NCBI GenBank assembly: GCA_024036415.1
Contig: JAMWET010000949.1
Span: forward strand, 448,501 to 512,500
Length of the DNA: 64,000 nt
Origin: Prochilodus magdalenae
Taxonomy: Eukaryota; Chordata; Actinopteri; Characiformes; Prochilodontidae
Direction of reading: 5' to 3'
Every line of letters starts with the position of its first letter. Position 1 is the first letter of the stretch. Both the position numbers and the translations under genes were made by a program. Of the stretch, positions 1 to 12,115 are shown piece after piece. The notes beneath the pieces are model-generated. The model worked only from the letters and a program-made list of their open reading frames with translations, ran no database searches and was not told where the DNA came from.

Positions 1-1643
1 AATAGGCTCCGAAACCCCCTCACGACGTGTTCCCTGCGTGTCTCTTCATGAAAGCTAAGTATCCACCTCTCTACGAGAGCACCCACCTAACACCATACTT
101 CCATTCGATACAGCATCATTGGGGTCAGATGTAATGAAAGGAGCTCAACCATTCCAGAGAATTCCACCCAACAACAGCTTAAAGCTGGGGCTTTAAACTT
201 CTCTATCTGACGCTTACCATTGGGAATGCTGACCACAGACCTGGGCGTGTAGATAATCACACTCTGAATGGACAAACGGGGCAGATGTGAAAATAACTCA
301 ATGCCATATTCTAACATAACCATATCAACCTCTTCTTACATCTTATACAGGCCACTCGTACAGTGCTTTTGATAAATATGTAAATGACCATTGATCTGAT
401 TGGCAGCCCGTATTGAGCAGTCTGGGTTGAAACTAGTCTTGCAGGGCCAGATGTGATCTATTAGCAAGAATGTCTTAGGACAAGCATTTGGAATTTTGGG
501 CTAAATGTTATAAACCAATCCAATACCTGGCGAAGGTTAAGCTCTTCGTAGATGCCTCTAGTCAACCTTGCTTGTCGCTAGCTGATGGATAAAATCCATG
601 TTAGCATGACTGAAGAGTCACCCCAACACAAGCATGTGAATAAGTGAAGTATATGCAGAGAACACAGTATTACATGCTGTAACATTAAGCTTTGTGTGAA
701 ACTGTGTCCTATTCACTGAATTATACACTATTCTGAGGTTCCGGCTTTGGGTAGCGTTGTCTGAAAGCATTACACAGAGAATTCAGTGCACTTAGAAAAT
801 CCTACAATGAGTGTGGAACAACCCTACGGGATACTCATAATACCCTGCATTGCATGGTTTGAAGATTCACACGCAACTTCTCTGAGGACTCCTGAGGCCA
901 GCTACAATGGCAACACATCCACAGGCCTCTCTTCAGACCTGTTACAGATGTAAGGGGGCTGATCTTAAGTACATGGACTGGTGGTACAGCATTTGTAGTA
1001 GTCATCATTCACTACCATCACAAATTCTGCTTCCTATAGCAGTGCTCTTTACAGTGATCCAGTGAATTCCAATGTAAGGCATACTGACTAGTGGACAATA
1101 TATTACAAGATGGCATCTGGACGAAGAGAAGACTCCCACTCATTGACCACAAAGGAATTTGACCTCCCCATTTAATCCATCTGTGCAGTGGTACACACTA
1201 AGGGGCAGTGAGGACATTCAAATGAAGCGGTGGGCAGTCCTATTCATAGGACCTGGGGAGAAGGGGGGCGGGGTTAGCTGCCTTGCTCAAGGGCACTTGA
1301 GTCCAATTGAACCTTCCAGTCCCAGGGCTGGTTCCCTAACCCTGAGCCCACAGTTGCCCTGAATCTGGAACCCAGTGAATAGGCTGCAACACCCCTTATA
1401 ACGTCAATGTGACTGGGCGAGGCTAAACCGATATCACACCAAGAGCAGACTATATATGTTTCCATATATGGACTGGAAAGTAAACAGTACATCTTTAAAA
1501 AGTAAAGGAATATTCAGTTTTCAAGATACAAGTCCTTATCCCACACTGTACAGTCAGCTCTCCTTAATAAAGCACAGATTTAAAAAACACACAGCCTGTA
1601 AGTTTCAACAGCCAAGCTGTGGCATAAACTGAATCACTGGTAC
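1..1643 (-). other. mamdc2: mamdc2 intron 1 (5' part only)
   Basis: This stretch follows the splice donor at 1643 of the mamdc2 first coding exon on the minus strand, so it is the beginning of intron 1; the rest of the gene lies beyond the window start. Apart from a repeat-like piece at about 1177-1340, the sequence looks unique. I see no further MAM exon. Confidence 0.6.
1177..1340. repeat. teleost interspersed repeat fragment
   Basis: The segment contains the phrase 'ccttgctcaagggcact' preceded by a G-rich stretch, which I recognise as a dispersed repeat common in fish genomes. The class (SINE-like or MITE) cannot be decided here and the edges are approximate. It lies within mamdc2 intron 1. 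Confidence 0.35.
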
Positions 1644-1831
1644 CTTCATCGTTTACAGTCCACGAAGCGTAAGCTGGATCGGATGTGTAGCCACATGCGT
1701 CTTGATCGAAGCTGCAGGAGCCGGGCAGCAGCTGGAGCTGAGCCTTCACCAGCACCAGTGCAGCTGAGAAGCAGAAGAAGGACCAAAAAAAAAAACAACA
1801 ACAACAATGCAGATTTAAGAGCAATCCCCAT
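1644..1831 (-). CDS. mamdc2: MAM domain-containing protein 2, first coding exon
   Basis: MAMDC2 (mamcan) is a secreted extracellular-matrix proteoglycan with four MAM domains. The exon encodes a hydrophobic leader followed by the start of MAM domain 1: L-P-G-S-C-S-F-D-Q-D-A-C-G-Y, then A-S-W-T-V-N-D-E. This matches the human layout of a signal peptide followed at once by P-A-G-S-C-x-F-E-x-x-x-C-G-F and W-I-L-N-E-E. The exon ends after GATGAAG at 1644 with donor GTACCA, leaving a phase-1 split glycine codon. The only plausible ATG is at 1831-1829 and begins M-G-I-A-L-K-S-A-L-L-L-L, a good signal peptide, but it is in a different frame from the MAM sequence. The MAM frame is open from 1845 but has no ATG. 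The two frames meet at an A11 tract (1785-1795), so either the assembly has a one-base error or the allele is shifted. Remaining exons are outside the window. Confidence 0.8.
1785..1795. other. mamdc2: A11 homopolymer at a mamdc2 frame break
   Basis: Eleven A on the plus strand (T11 in the coding sense), next to four CAA units. Loss of one base here would put the ATG at 1831 in frame with the MAM domain. The run lies inside the hydrophobic core of the signal peptide, where phenylalanine codons are expected. Confidence 0.8.
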
Positions 1832-1837
1832 TTGCCC

Positions 1838-2130
1838 GTTCCACCTTAAATGGTGCAGCAGTTACATCCTGGAACCTGAGCAGAGAGAGCTGTCATGGGC
1901 TGATTTTCCCATTACACCTTATATAGTTCCACCTTAATCAGGCACCAGAATGTGACAGCAGCAGCATTTAAGGTGGAACGAGAAAATCAGGCGCCAGAAT
2001 ATAACTGTTGCACCGTTTAAGGTGGAACGACAAGCTCAGGAACCAGAATATGATTGCTGCAACAGTTAAGGTGGAACGACAAAAACAGGCGCCAGAATGT
2101 AACGGCGGCACCATTTAAGGTGGACCAGGA
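1838..2130. repeat. 49-bp minisatellite with inverted outer unit
   Basis: The motif 'aaggtggaacg' recurs at 1970, 2019 and 2068 and, as 'aaggtgga', at 2117, an exact 49-bp period. Each unit also has 'caggcgccagaat' (variants caggcacc, caggaacc) and a gcaccattt-like part. A further unit at about 1838-1881 lies in the opposite orientation, with a partial inverted 'gttccaccttaa' at 1926-1937, so the outer parts could pair. The array sits immediately upstream of the mamdc2 start. A single related unit occurs at 59,362-59,408. Confidence 0.85.
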
Positions 2131-2402
2131 GAATCCCATCAAGAAGTTGGCGAATGACTTCAGCTTCACCGGAAAGAATGAAAAAAAAAAAGTGGAAAAG
2201 TAAGGGAAAAGTCCACGTTGACGAGCCTGAATAAGGGAAAACTACTACTTACCCAATAGAGCAGAGAGAGCTGGGAGATGAAGAAGAGCAGTCATGGCAG
2301 ACAGATGCGGGACCCTCGGAGCAGCGTTGAGATCAGACAGCCGGAGGACTGATCGGACATTGGAGCGCTGGGGAAAAAAAAGACCGGCCACTCCTGCACA
2401 CG

Positions 2403-2432
2403 GAGAGAGAGAGAGAAAGAGAGAGAGAGAGA
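2403..2432. repeat. (GA)n microsatellite
   Basis: Short imperfect GA run with one AAA interruption, in the probable mamdc2 upstream region. Confidence 0.8.
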
Positions 2433-2750
2433 CACTCCTTTTAATTGCTGCTAGCATCAAGTCCCCATCGTGTTAGCACGGTGGAGTCAGAGGAGTGCTT
2501 GGCAGGCTGTCTGAATTTCTGTATAGAGGAGGAGGAGGGTCAGGGTTTGGTAACACTTGATGGACAGACACACTCAGCTCGTGCTGTTCACTCCGTGCAA
2601 GCGTCGTTTTTGGTCATTGCATAAGACCGAGATGATATCACGATGTCCAGTTTTGGAAGCCGCTGCTCCTTCAGTTGCGGTACTTGTCCCATCATGTAGG
2701 ATAGCGAACACCGGTCAAAAGTTTGGTTACACCTTGCCTCGGCAAGCCGC

Positions 2751-2896
2751 CCCTTTTTTTTGTTTTTTTTTTCTTCCCCCTTTTTTTTTTTTTTTCCCCC
2801 TTTTCCCCTCCCCCCCCCCCCCCCCCTCCTTTTTGTTTTCCCCCTTTTTTTTTTTTTTGTTTTAGTTTTTTTTTTTCTTTTTTGTTTTTTTTTTTT
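2751..2896. repeat. poly-T / poly-C low-complexity tract
   Basis: About 145 bases of alternating long T runs (8 to 16) and C runs, including about 15 consecutive C near 2811-2826. It makes spurious Phe/Pro-rich reading frames. Run lengths here are likely to be unreliable. Confidence 0.9.
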
Positions 2897-3084
2897 TAGA
2901 ACTTTTTCTCACATGTCCACATGTTATAGTAACAGTGAATACAGCATAGTAACTGTGACGCAACACTGTGTAGTATATACCCTAAGGACATCTGCTCATT
3001 TAAGGTTTCTGCTGAAATGAAGAGCATTAACAGAGGAATTGACTTTAGTGCTACAGTTACACAGGTTTAATGCAAAATATAAAT

Positions 3085-3180
3085 ATGACCTGTCCAGGGT
3101 GTTTCCTGCCTTCTGCCCAATGAGCACTGGGATAGGCTCCAGCGCTCCTTGCCCCCCAGAAGGAAAAGCAATGTAGACGA
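3085..3180 (+). repeat. retroelement 3'-end-like fragment
   Basis: The phrase 'gggataggctccagc', preceded by 'cctgtccagggtgt' and followed by a degraded 'gaatgag'-like end, is characteristic of a dispersed LINE-associated 3' tail found in many fish genomes. Only about 95 bp remain. Confidence 0.45.
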
Positions 3181-4739
<1,559 letters not shown>

Positions 4740-5667
4740 ATATATATATATATAAATATAAATCACATATGATGTATTGGCCATTATACTGTCCTATATT
4801 TGTCATATCGCTTCTCTAATATATATTCTGTTGTGGTTTTTTTTACTATTTGAAAGCTCTAGCTACTATTTCAATGTTATGATATCCATGATGCACTGAC
4901 CAATAGAACCGGTCCAGATTGCTTTGGAAAGGTCTGGTTATATCACCCTCCTTTTAAGGTGACTGCATAATTTGCTTTGATATAACAAACAATGATGATG
5001 ATGTCAAATTCAGAGTGACAGAGGTGCTGAGATTTCCTATGTTATTAAACCCTTTGCTTGTTTGGTACCTATCAGCACTTGCTTGAGGGAAGCATTTTAC
5101 TTCCATCACACATGTGATGGAGGAAGAAAGGATCTGTTTCCCTTTTCCCCAATTACTGGGCATGAGAGCTTGCAGTACACTCTTCATGCCACCTACATGA
5201 ACTGGCAGGCTCGGTCTAATAGCAGCCACATTCCACAGGCCCTGCTCGCTTTCAAGTGTAAAAGTGAGGCATTATCATTAATGGATGTGATGAAGTGTAC
5301 TAGGCCATTCCCCCAGAATGTAAACATATCAGTGGTGCAGTCAAGACAGGCTTTAAACAAACCGTGTTGCTCTGAAGAGCTTGTGGCCCCAGGACCTCCA
5401 AAGTTCGCCAACGGACATCAGCAGAGCTGTACTCCACAACATGCCTGCTGAATCTGATCAAGTAGGCTCAGTAGGCCTGTGTTCTTTACTTCAGGCTTCT
5501 ACAGTGATGGCAGAGTCCAGTTATGGCAAAAGTGTCCACAGTGAGTAGACACAAAGCTTTGTCTCTCAGTAATCCAGAGCATGGGTTTGTTTCTGTAGTA
5601 CAGTGGGCGGCTTGGGGTGTTCAATGGAAACCAAATCTTCTTCTCTGTCTCCCTTACAACTACACCC
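4740..5667. other. intergenic, no feature recognised
   Basis: Begins with the remainder of the TA repeat. The open frames between 5,062 and 5,451 show no recognisable domain and no splice context, so I treat them as chance. Confidence 0.5.
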
Positions 5668-6398
5668 ATCCTCAAAAGAGTAACTGCACAAATAGCTGCA
5701 CCCAGAAGGAATCAACCTACAGGAATGAAACTTGGTGGGTAAGCTTGACATCATCCTTACCTTCTTGCTGTACCTGACTGTCCCAACAGCCACAACTGTG
5801 GACTTTCACCAAGCAATGATGCCCTCCATGTGTCATCCTGTTAGTGCCAGCACCCTTGGCTGACAGCTGCACAAAGCAGGACTGCATGCAGACCGTTACT
5901 GCGACTGCCCTTAACACCACATCAGTGTCACCAAAGAATGGTGGCGTGACAGACTACTATAGACAGACTACTGCAGAGAATGGCAGCAGGTCATCTTCAG
6001 TGACCAGTCCAGCTTTTGTCTTCCTGGGGACGATCAACAAATCCGTTTATAAACAGTTTGTTGTCATACGTCCAGAAGGCCTGGTGTCACTCCACCCCTA
6101 CCGCAAAATCTTCAGGAACTGCATGTGAATATTCAAGCTGCATGGGCTGGATTATCACAGGACACTGTTAGGAGCCTCTACAACTCCATGCTGAGATTTC
6201 TGACAAGTTGCATTAGCAAACATGGCGGCCTGACACCATACTGAAGGACACTACTTCTGTATATGTATTACTAAATATTGCCCATTTCAGTCTCAATTTA
6301 TCATCATTTATTGTTCCTGGTAACCTTTATCCTACTTCCTAATAGGATTGCAGACAGACACGTCTTCTGAGTGCAACTGTTCTGTTGATGGTGAGTGT
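5668..6398 (+). mobile_element. internally deleted Tc1-like element, copy A
   Basis: The left end carries 'agctgcacccagaaggaatc' and the right end 'gagtgcaactgttctgttga', the degraded terminal inverted repeats of a family found at least nine times in this window. Inside are a transposase-like helix-turn-helix region ('S-A-S-T-x-x-x-x-L-x-x-A-G-L' in better copies), a block homologous to the first-aspartate region, then directly the C-terminal region. The middle of the transposase is absent. A solo LTR is inserted at its right end (6,402-7,121). Confidence 0.75.
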
Positions 6399-6401
6399 AA
6401 C

Positions 6402-7121
6402 TGTCACGGCGCGGTTGGGGGTGTGGACCCAAGCACAGGGCAGGAATCTGTTTGCGGCGATGTAAATGTTAAATTGCAAGCAAACGGACTTCCTGGATGT
6501 GGAAGCACGTGAAACTGTGTGTGAAGTGTTTTGGGAACGTGTTTTGGAATTCTGGTTTAGGCGGGGATCGAACCCCCGACCTTTGTAGTGAGAACCCCAC
6601 GTGCTACCACTGCGTGTCAGGAGGGGTTTTGTGAAAGAGAGGGAGAAATGGCGGGAAAAACAAACAAAGGAGACGCCAGGATTGCGTTTTCAAAACAAAA
6701 GGAGAAGTTGATAAAAATCACAAATAAACAGAAGAGGGTTTAACAGAAAGGGGACTTGTGGATCTTTGTGTGGAGAGTGACCCACGCTCTCTACACTTGT
6801 TGCTTTTCTCTTTTCCTTTTCTTTTCCTTAGCTTTCCTCTTTTCTTTTCTTTAGCTTAGCTTAGCTTAGCTTTCTCTTTTCTTTTTCTTTTCTTTTCTTT
6901 TCTTTAGCTTTCTGGTGTACCGTACCAGCTACCCCGCTACAACGGTGCAGCAGAGGTGTTTGTGTGGTAGGGGCTTATATGGCTGCCGCCTCAGGTGCCG
7001 CTCGTTGGCTTGATCAGCCGGGGCATTCTGGGGTTTGGAGTTCCGGGCTGTAGTTCCACCAGAACGGCGCCGCCGCGGCCGCCCTCTGCTGGCTGCCGGC
7101 GGTACAGCCCGGACCCTTACA
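6402..7121 (-). mobile_element. solo LTR-like element (720 bp)
   Basis: The block starts TGTCACGG, ends CCTTACA (TG...CA) and is flanked by the exact 5-bp direct repeat GTAAC at 6,397-6,401 and 7,122-7,126, the signature of an LTR retrotransposon insertion. Read on the minus strand, a GC-rich U3-like half (from 7,121) leads to a 'catataagcccc' TATA-like box near 6,970-6,985, followed by a long purine tract (6,800-6,912 on plus: C/T-rich), and the element ends CCGTGACA. It holds no coding region, so it is probably a solo LTR. It also contains a tRNA-like segment. Confidence 0.65.
6561..6617 (-). other. tRNA-like segment (box A/box B) inside the solo LTR
   Basis: On the minus strand a box-A-like 'agtggtagcacgtgg' is followed about 35 bases later by a perfect T-arm with box B, 'cgggggttcgatccccg'. 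The spacing is that of a tRNA gene, and the anticodon-loop region contains 'ctcac', reminiscent of tRNA-Val. No acceptor stem is visible, so it is a tRNA-derived remnant rather than a functional tRNA gene. Confidence 0.45.
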
Positions 7122-7126
7122 GTAAC

Positions 7127-8215
7127 TACATACCTCACCTAGCTTCATGGTCCTGTATGTATCATTTATAGAAGTTAGTGGTTAATAAATCTTAATATTA
7201 ATATCTATGTAATTCTACATTTAAGGGGTTAAAGTGATGGTTGGTGAGAAAACTTCTTTTAGCCCATGTCCTCTTGTAGCTGGCCAGGCCAGGCAGGCCT
7301 CGAGTTTGCTTCTTTAGTTCTACACTGGAGCTATGAGGTTATCAAGGCTTAAAGCCATCTGTACCATCATGGACAGAGTATTCCTATGCTGCATTCGAGT
7401 GGTGTTGGAAAAAGTAGAAAACACTTGCTGTCCGACTCGTAAAAGCCAAGTCGTATTTCCTAGTAGGGAGACTCTAAATGATACAAGTGTCACTGTGACC
7501 AAAAAAAATATCGTTGCTGTCCAAAGAAATACAAGTATCTCAAAAAAAGTTTACAGGAGAGATCAAAAACCTCTTTCAATTTTAATGGAAGTCAATGGAA
7601 CCAGACGTCTTTCCAAGCACTTTTGGACCATTTCCGTTGGTCCATTCATCATGCGATTCTCACACAGCGGCAAACGGCAGCTGTCGTTTTCCAGTCATGA
7701 ATAAAAGTCAAAATGGACAAATGTGGAGATACCTGTTTTTCATTGGACAGTGACTATATGCTTACTGAGCTTTTTAACAAAAGCATTTATTCATTTATTT
7801 GTTAATTTATTTTCTGTTTGGTGACCATTTCCAAAGTCGAGTCATGATGACGAGTTGACTATCTGGTATATACAAACCTCCTGAATTTTATTAAAGTTTG
7901 AAATGTTAAAAAAAAACAAAAAACAAATTACATATTGCACCTTTAATACAATAATACTTTGCTGTGCCTGGGACTCTATCGCCTGTTGTTACCATGCTTA
8001 ACCCATGGTAGTCTGGAGTTACTCCAACTCCTGGTTCCTGCCACTCCGACACGACTTAATTTTAACCAAGACAGACGGAGCCACAGATACCAAGGCCACG
8101 GATACAGCAAGTATTAAAGCATCCCAAATGCAATTATAGAACTGTTATAGATGACAGGCATATAATAGGTAGTACCACCACAAAGAGTCTAAATAAATAA
8201 GAAATAAAAGAGAAA

Positions 8216-8248
<33 letters not shown>

Positions 8249-9436
8249 GAAGAAAGAAAGGAAGAAAGGAAGAAGCATATGTCTATGGAAAGCCAACATT
8301 ATGCCAAGAATCTTGCTGAAACATCAGAGACACACCGAGTCGAACAATCAGGTTTTGGAGTCGACTCCCCACCACCACCTGTTAGCTGTATTAGCTAGGA
8401 AGCAAACCATGCACACTAATCATGACTTGGCTAATAGAGCACATCTGGAGTAAGAGGGAAATTAAGGTGATCTGATTTTACTTCAGTGCACAGAGGCTCT
8501 GTAATTCGTCTACATGGCTGCGTGATTATGTGTGCTGAATTTGGAACACATTCCTCTGTCCCATTCAAGCTTCTCACGATTGTGAATCTGTGCGTCTCAG
8601 TGCCCAGACATGCACACCTGTTTCTATATTGATGTTGGAGGTTGAGCTACCCACTGTCCCGAGCCTCTCCATTTCAGCAGCTGCACGCCGGGTTAACTGA
8701 TTTAGTGTGTCAGATTAGGAGGTGTAAATCAGGGTAGTTTCCCCTTCATGCTTCAGCAGATACTTTCCATGACTCGCCGACCACAGTGAGACCACTGCAA
8801 CTGCGGTTATTACTGTCACATTCTCCCTCTCTCTCTCTTTTTCTGCTCGGGTCACCATAACCACTGTACCGAGAGATCTCCTGTATAGGGCAGCTTAGAC
8901 TCATATCAGCCGAATTTAAAGGCCTTAGCTGTCTCTGAGTTCTTTTCTGTTACTGGTTTTTAAAGAATGACTCACACTCTTTAGCCCTAAGAGATGGAGG
9001 ATGCTGTTTGTGAGTCACATTTCTGTGGATGTAACAGGGTAATTTCCACTTTTGGTAAAATGCTGTTTCTGTTGTTCTGATTCAGATTTTGCTGACGTAT
9101 CAGAGATGTGGGGCACAGATGTTTTGCCTCAGATTGCTTTGGGCGTCTCTCCCACTGGTGATGAGCTCCATGCTCATGTAGCTTTAGGCGTGTGAGTGTA
9201 AGTGCGTGTGAGTACAGCTGTGGATGGGGAAGGGGCGGGAAGATGAAGGTCGGCCTGTACCTTTAAGGTCAAGGGTAAGGTAAACAGATGTATGGTCACA
9301 CTGCCTATTAAAGGGCCCACTGCTAATATCGTTGGTGTGGTTTTGTGTACTGTCGTTCATTTTTTCAGGAATGTTTTTATATAACAGGATGTTTTTGTTA
9401 ACTGTGCCTTTTAGCCCAACATACAAATTTAAATCA
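7127..9436. other. intergenic, mostly unassigned
   Basis: Contains a (GAAA/GGAA)n microsatellite at about 8,212-8,275 and possibly a MITE whose right end reads 'ttacatattgcacctttaa' near 7,927-7,946. The rest (8,280-9,430) looks like unique non-coding DNA. The reading frame at 7,333-7,704 has no recognisable domain. Confidence 0.5.
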
Positions 9437-10085
9437 TCAAATCAACATTTATTTTTATAGTGCTTTTTACAACAGATGTTGTCACAAAGCAGCTTTACAA
9501 AGAATCTGGTGTTCGAGCCCTCAATGAGCAAGCCGAGGGCGAAAGAGGCAAGGAGAAACTCCCTTAGTTAGGAAGAAAGAAACCTTGAGAGGAAGCAAGA
9601 CTCAAAAGGGGAACCCATCCTCCTCAGGTCAACACCAGATACAAGACAGCACAAGAAAGGAGAGTATAGTGTCTGATTAGTCTGTAATAATGTTGGTGGG
9701 TCATAAGATGGGTCAGCAGGACGCAGGCCAAGCCTCCACAGTGCAGGTCAGCCAGGAGCTCCATGGTGATAAAGGCATCAGTGGCTCCCAGTCAGAGCAG
9801 ATGTATCAACAGCATCAGACCGCACAGGATGGGCAGCAGTAAAGCTCAGACAAAGAGAGCAGACTGACAGTTAGCTCTGACAGAAGACCTGAACACGCTA
9901 TATGGTGTTAACAGAGTGCAGCAGTGACTCCGGCAGGCCTGGCTATTACAGCATAACTAAAAAGGGAGAGCCAGAAGGTCACACAGACATGAGGGCTCCC
10001 TGAGAAGTCAGCGCCCCTCTGCTCCACCGTCAACAAACCTGAGTGAACATGAAGAGCAGCGGCTCGACAGCACCAACACTCATAT
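9437..10085 (+). repeat. dispersed teleost repeat, class unknown
   Basis: Includes the characteristic phrases 'tttatagtgctttttacaac', 'gtcacaaagcagctttacaa' and 'gaacccatcctcctcaggtc', which occur in a long dispersed repeat of fish genomes. No open frame and no clear terminal repeats. Edges are approximate. Confidence 0.45.
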
Positions 10086-10100
10086 ACTCACCACACTATA

Positions 10101-10710
10101 CACTCATCATCAAACCAATAGTTGCACCCAGAAGGAATCAGCTGACCGAAATTAAACTTGGTGGGTAGGTTTGATTGTGAGACATGCAAATGATTCAGGT
10201 TTTACGCTCAGTCTCACATGTGATGTAAGCAAGGACAGGCTTTATTGCTGTACCTGATCTACTCAATAGTTACGAGTGCGAAAATTCAGTGAGCAGTTAT
10301 CCCCTCCATGAGTCATCCTGTTAGTGCCAGCACCATAGGCAGATGGTCAGTACCAAGATAAGTGGTCTGGAGTTACGCATCAGACGTCCAGAAGACCTGG
10401 TGTCACTCCACCTTTACCTCTACCGCACCATCTGCAGGAACTGTGTGAGAATATTCAAGCTGCATGGAATGGATTATCACAGGACACCATTAAGAACCCC
10501 TACAACTCCGTGCTGAGACGTCTGACAAGTTGCAATAACCTGACGCCATACTGAGAGACACTAGTTCTGTATGTGTAGCTCAATAAATATTGTCCGTATC
10601 AGTCTGAATGTATCATCATTTATTGTTCCTGGTAACCTTTATCTTCCTTCCCAACAGCACTTCAATCCCACACCTCCTTCAGGGTACAAGTATTCTTTTG
10701 ATGATGAGTG
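10101..10710 (+). mobile_element. internally deleted Tc1-like element, copy B (both ends present)
   Basis: The element starts 'cactcatcatcaaaccaata' and ends 'ttcttttgatgatgagtg', with 'gttgcacccagaaggaatca' just inside the left end. TA lies at both edges (10,099-10,100 and 10,711-10,712), consistent with TA target duplication. It is 610 bp. The transposase middle is missing, with fragments of the C-terminal region (near 10,440-10,560) retained. This copy defines the family's ends best. Confidence 0.85.
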
Positions 10711-11203
10711 TATGTAAAAGAGCTCTGTTCTAATAGGCTGCCCTGTATAGTGCTTCACTCAAAGAACACTCCAGGCTGAAACACTCTTTGTATCTTCATT
10801 GTTAAAGAATGAAGTTAGGCTGTTGTAGGTCCAATAGATGGATACAGCACAAAACAGGCTGCAGTTATAGCTTAGTTTATAGTATATATAACTAAAGGGG
10901 AGCGAACGTTATGCTCTGAAACCTCAACAATGTTTATGAGCTTCTTTCGTTTGAAGAAGCAAGGGAAGTTCAGTCCTTCATGAAAGGGACTTTTATAGCC
11001 ATTAACACTTTAAGGTACAATGCTGACACTGGTGTGGTGGCGGTGTGTTAGCGTGTGTTGAGCTGGTGCTGTGTGAGTGTTTAAACACTGTGTCCACTCT
11101 ATTTGACACTTCTATCTTGCTGACACCTTGTAAAGTCAGAGACAATAGCTCCTCTGCTGATGCAGAGTTAGTGTTGGTCATCCTCTAGTCCTTCATTAGT
11201 GAT

Positions 11204-11280
11204 CACAGGACGCTGCCCACAGGACGCTGCCCACAGGACGCTGCCCACAGGACGCTGCACACAGGACGCTGCCCACAGGA
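11204..11280. repeat. 14-bp minisatellite, about 5.5 units
   Basis: Tandem units of 'cacaggacgctgcc', one with a C to A change. The sister repeat copies have only one or two such units, so this is a local expansion inside R1. Confidence 0.9.
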
Positions 11281-11503
11281 ATGTTGTTGGCTGCATAGTT
11301 TTGGTTGGGGGACTATTCTCCGTCCAGCAGTGAGAATGATCCACCACCTAAATAATACCTGCTCTGTGTAGGGCCTTACTATTGAAAAATAGGCTGGAAG
11401 TGGATTAACAAAGTATGCAGAGAAAAGATTGTAGAACTACGAAGTGCTCCTATATAGTAACTGGAGTTGAAATAAAACAAACAGTGAGTGTATAAACAAG
11501 GAG

Positions 11504-12095
11504 TGAGCCTTTCCCTCACTGCAGGACATCTACAGGACATCTACAGGACCAGGGTCATCAGGAGGGTCCACAGCATCATCAGGGACAGTACACACTCCCA
11601 ACACAGCCTCTTCATGCTCCTACCGTTAGGCCGACACTACAGGAGTATGAAGTCCAGAACAGCCAGACTGACAGACAGACAGTTTTTATCCATAAGCCAT
11701 CAGGCTTGTGAACACCTCCTCCCCCCTTCCGCTCTGAAACTGGCTGAACCATTCATATGAGCGCAATACATATTCTGCTGCTACTGTTATACCATACCGT
11801 TTACTTTTGTACTTGCACAGCGCACTTTACACATGCATATGCATCCATATGCACACATGCTTACTTGCATCCATACAGTACTGTACTCTCCCTTCCTTTA
11901 CTTAGTGTTTTTCTTTACTTAGTGTACATATATATATATTATACTTCTTATTTTTCTCTCTCCTTTTATATTGATATTTAATTTTTTAAGACTGTCGGGA
12001 ATGGAGGAACTGCAAAGTAAGAATTTCATTGTACAATGTAACTGCTTGTTATGCTGTGTATATGACAATAAAACTCTTGCATCTTGAATCTTGAA
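11504..12095 (+). mobile_element. 5'-truncated LINE (Rex1/CR1/L2-like) 3' end
   Basis: The plus frame from about 11,520 reads I-Y-R-T-R-V-I-R-R-V-H-S-I-I-R-D, then L-F-M-L-L-P-L-G-R-H-Y-R-S, the C-terminal end typical of fish non-LTR reverse transcriptase proteins. The frame is shifted near 11,680. The element ends with 'gacaataaaactcttgcatc' and a short tail of TCTTGAA units, as expected for target-primed integration. It interrupts repeat R1. Confidence 0.7.
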
Positions 12096-12115
12096 TTATG
12101 TTATGGCTGATGGAT

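Larger units (their letters stand above)
11010..12115 (+). repeat. otophysan-type dispersed repeat R1, interrupted by a LINE
   Basis: Shares long blocks with 16,848-17,421 and 36,835-37,235, such as 'gagaatgatccaccacc', 'aacaaagtatgcagagaaa' and 'gtagaactacgaagtgctcc'. The first half (about 11,020-11,310) runs in the opposite orientation relative to the copy at 16.9 kb. A LINE 3' end (11,504-12,095) splits the repeat before its terminal 'atgttatggctgatgg'. Confidence 0.7.

Noticed and set aside
2557..3020. Phe/Pro-rich frames
   Set aside because: They arise from the poly-T/poly-C tract and change with any run-length error.
5062..5451. 129-codon open frame as a possible gene
   Set aside because: No recognisable domain, no splice or promoter context, and ordinary composition; chance frames of this size are expected in 64 kb.
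6561..6617. Functional tRNA gene
   Set aside because: No acceptor stem pairs around the box A/box B region, and it lies within an LTR bounded by target duplications.
11204..11280. Regular short repeats considered as a CRISPR-like array
   Set aside because: Units of 14 bp follow each other without spacers, inside a fish transposon; it is a minisatellite.
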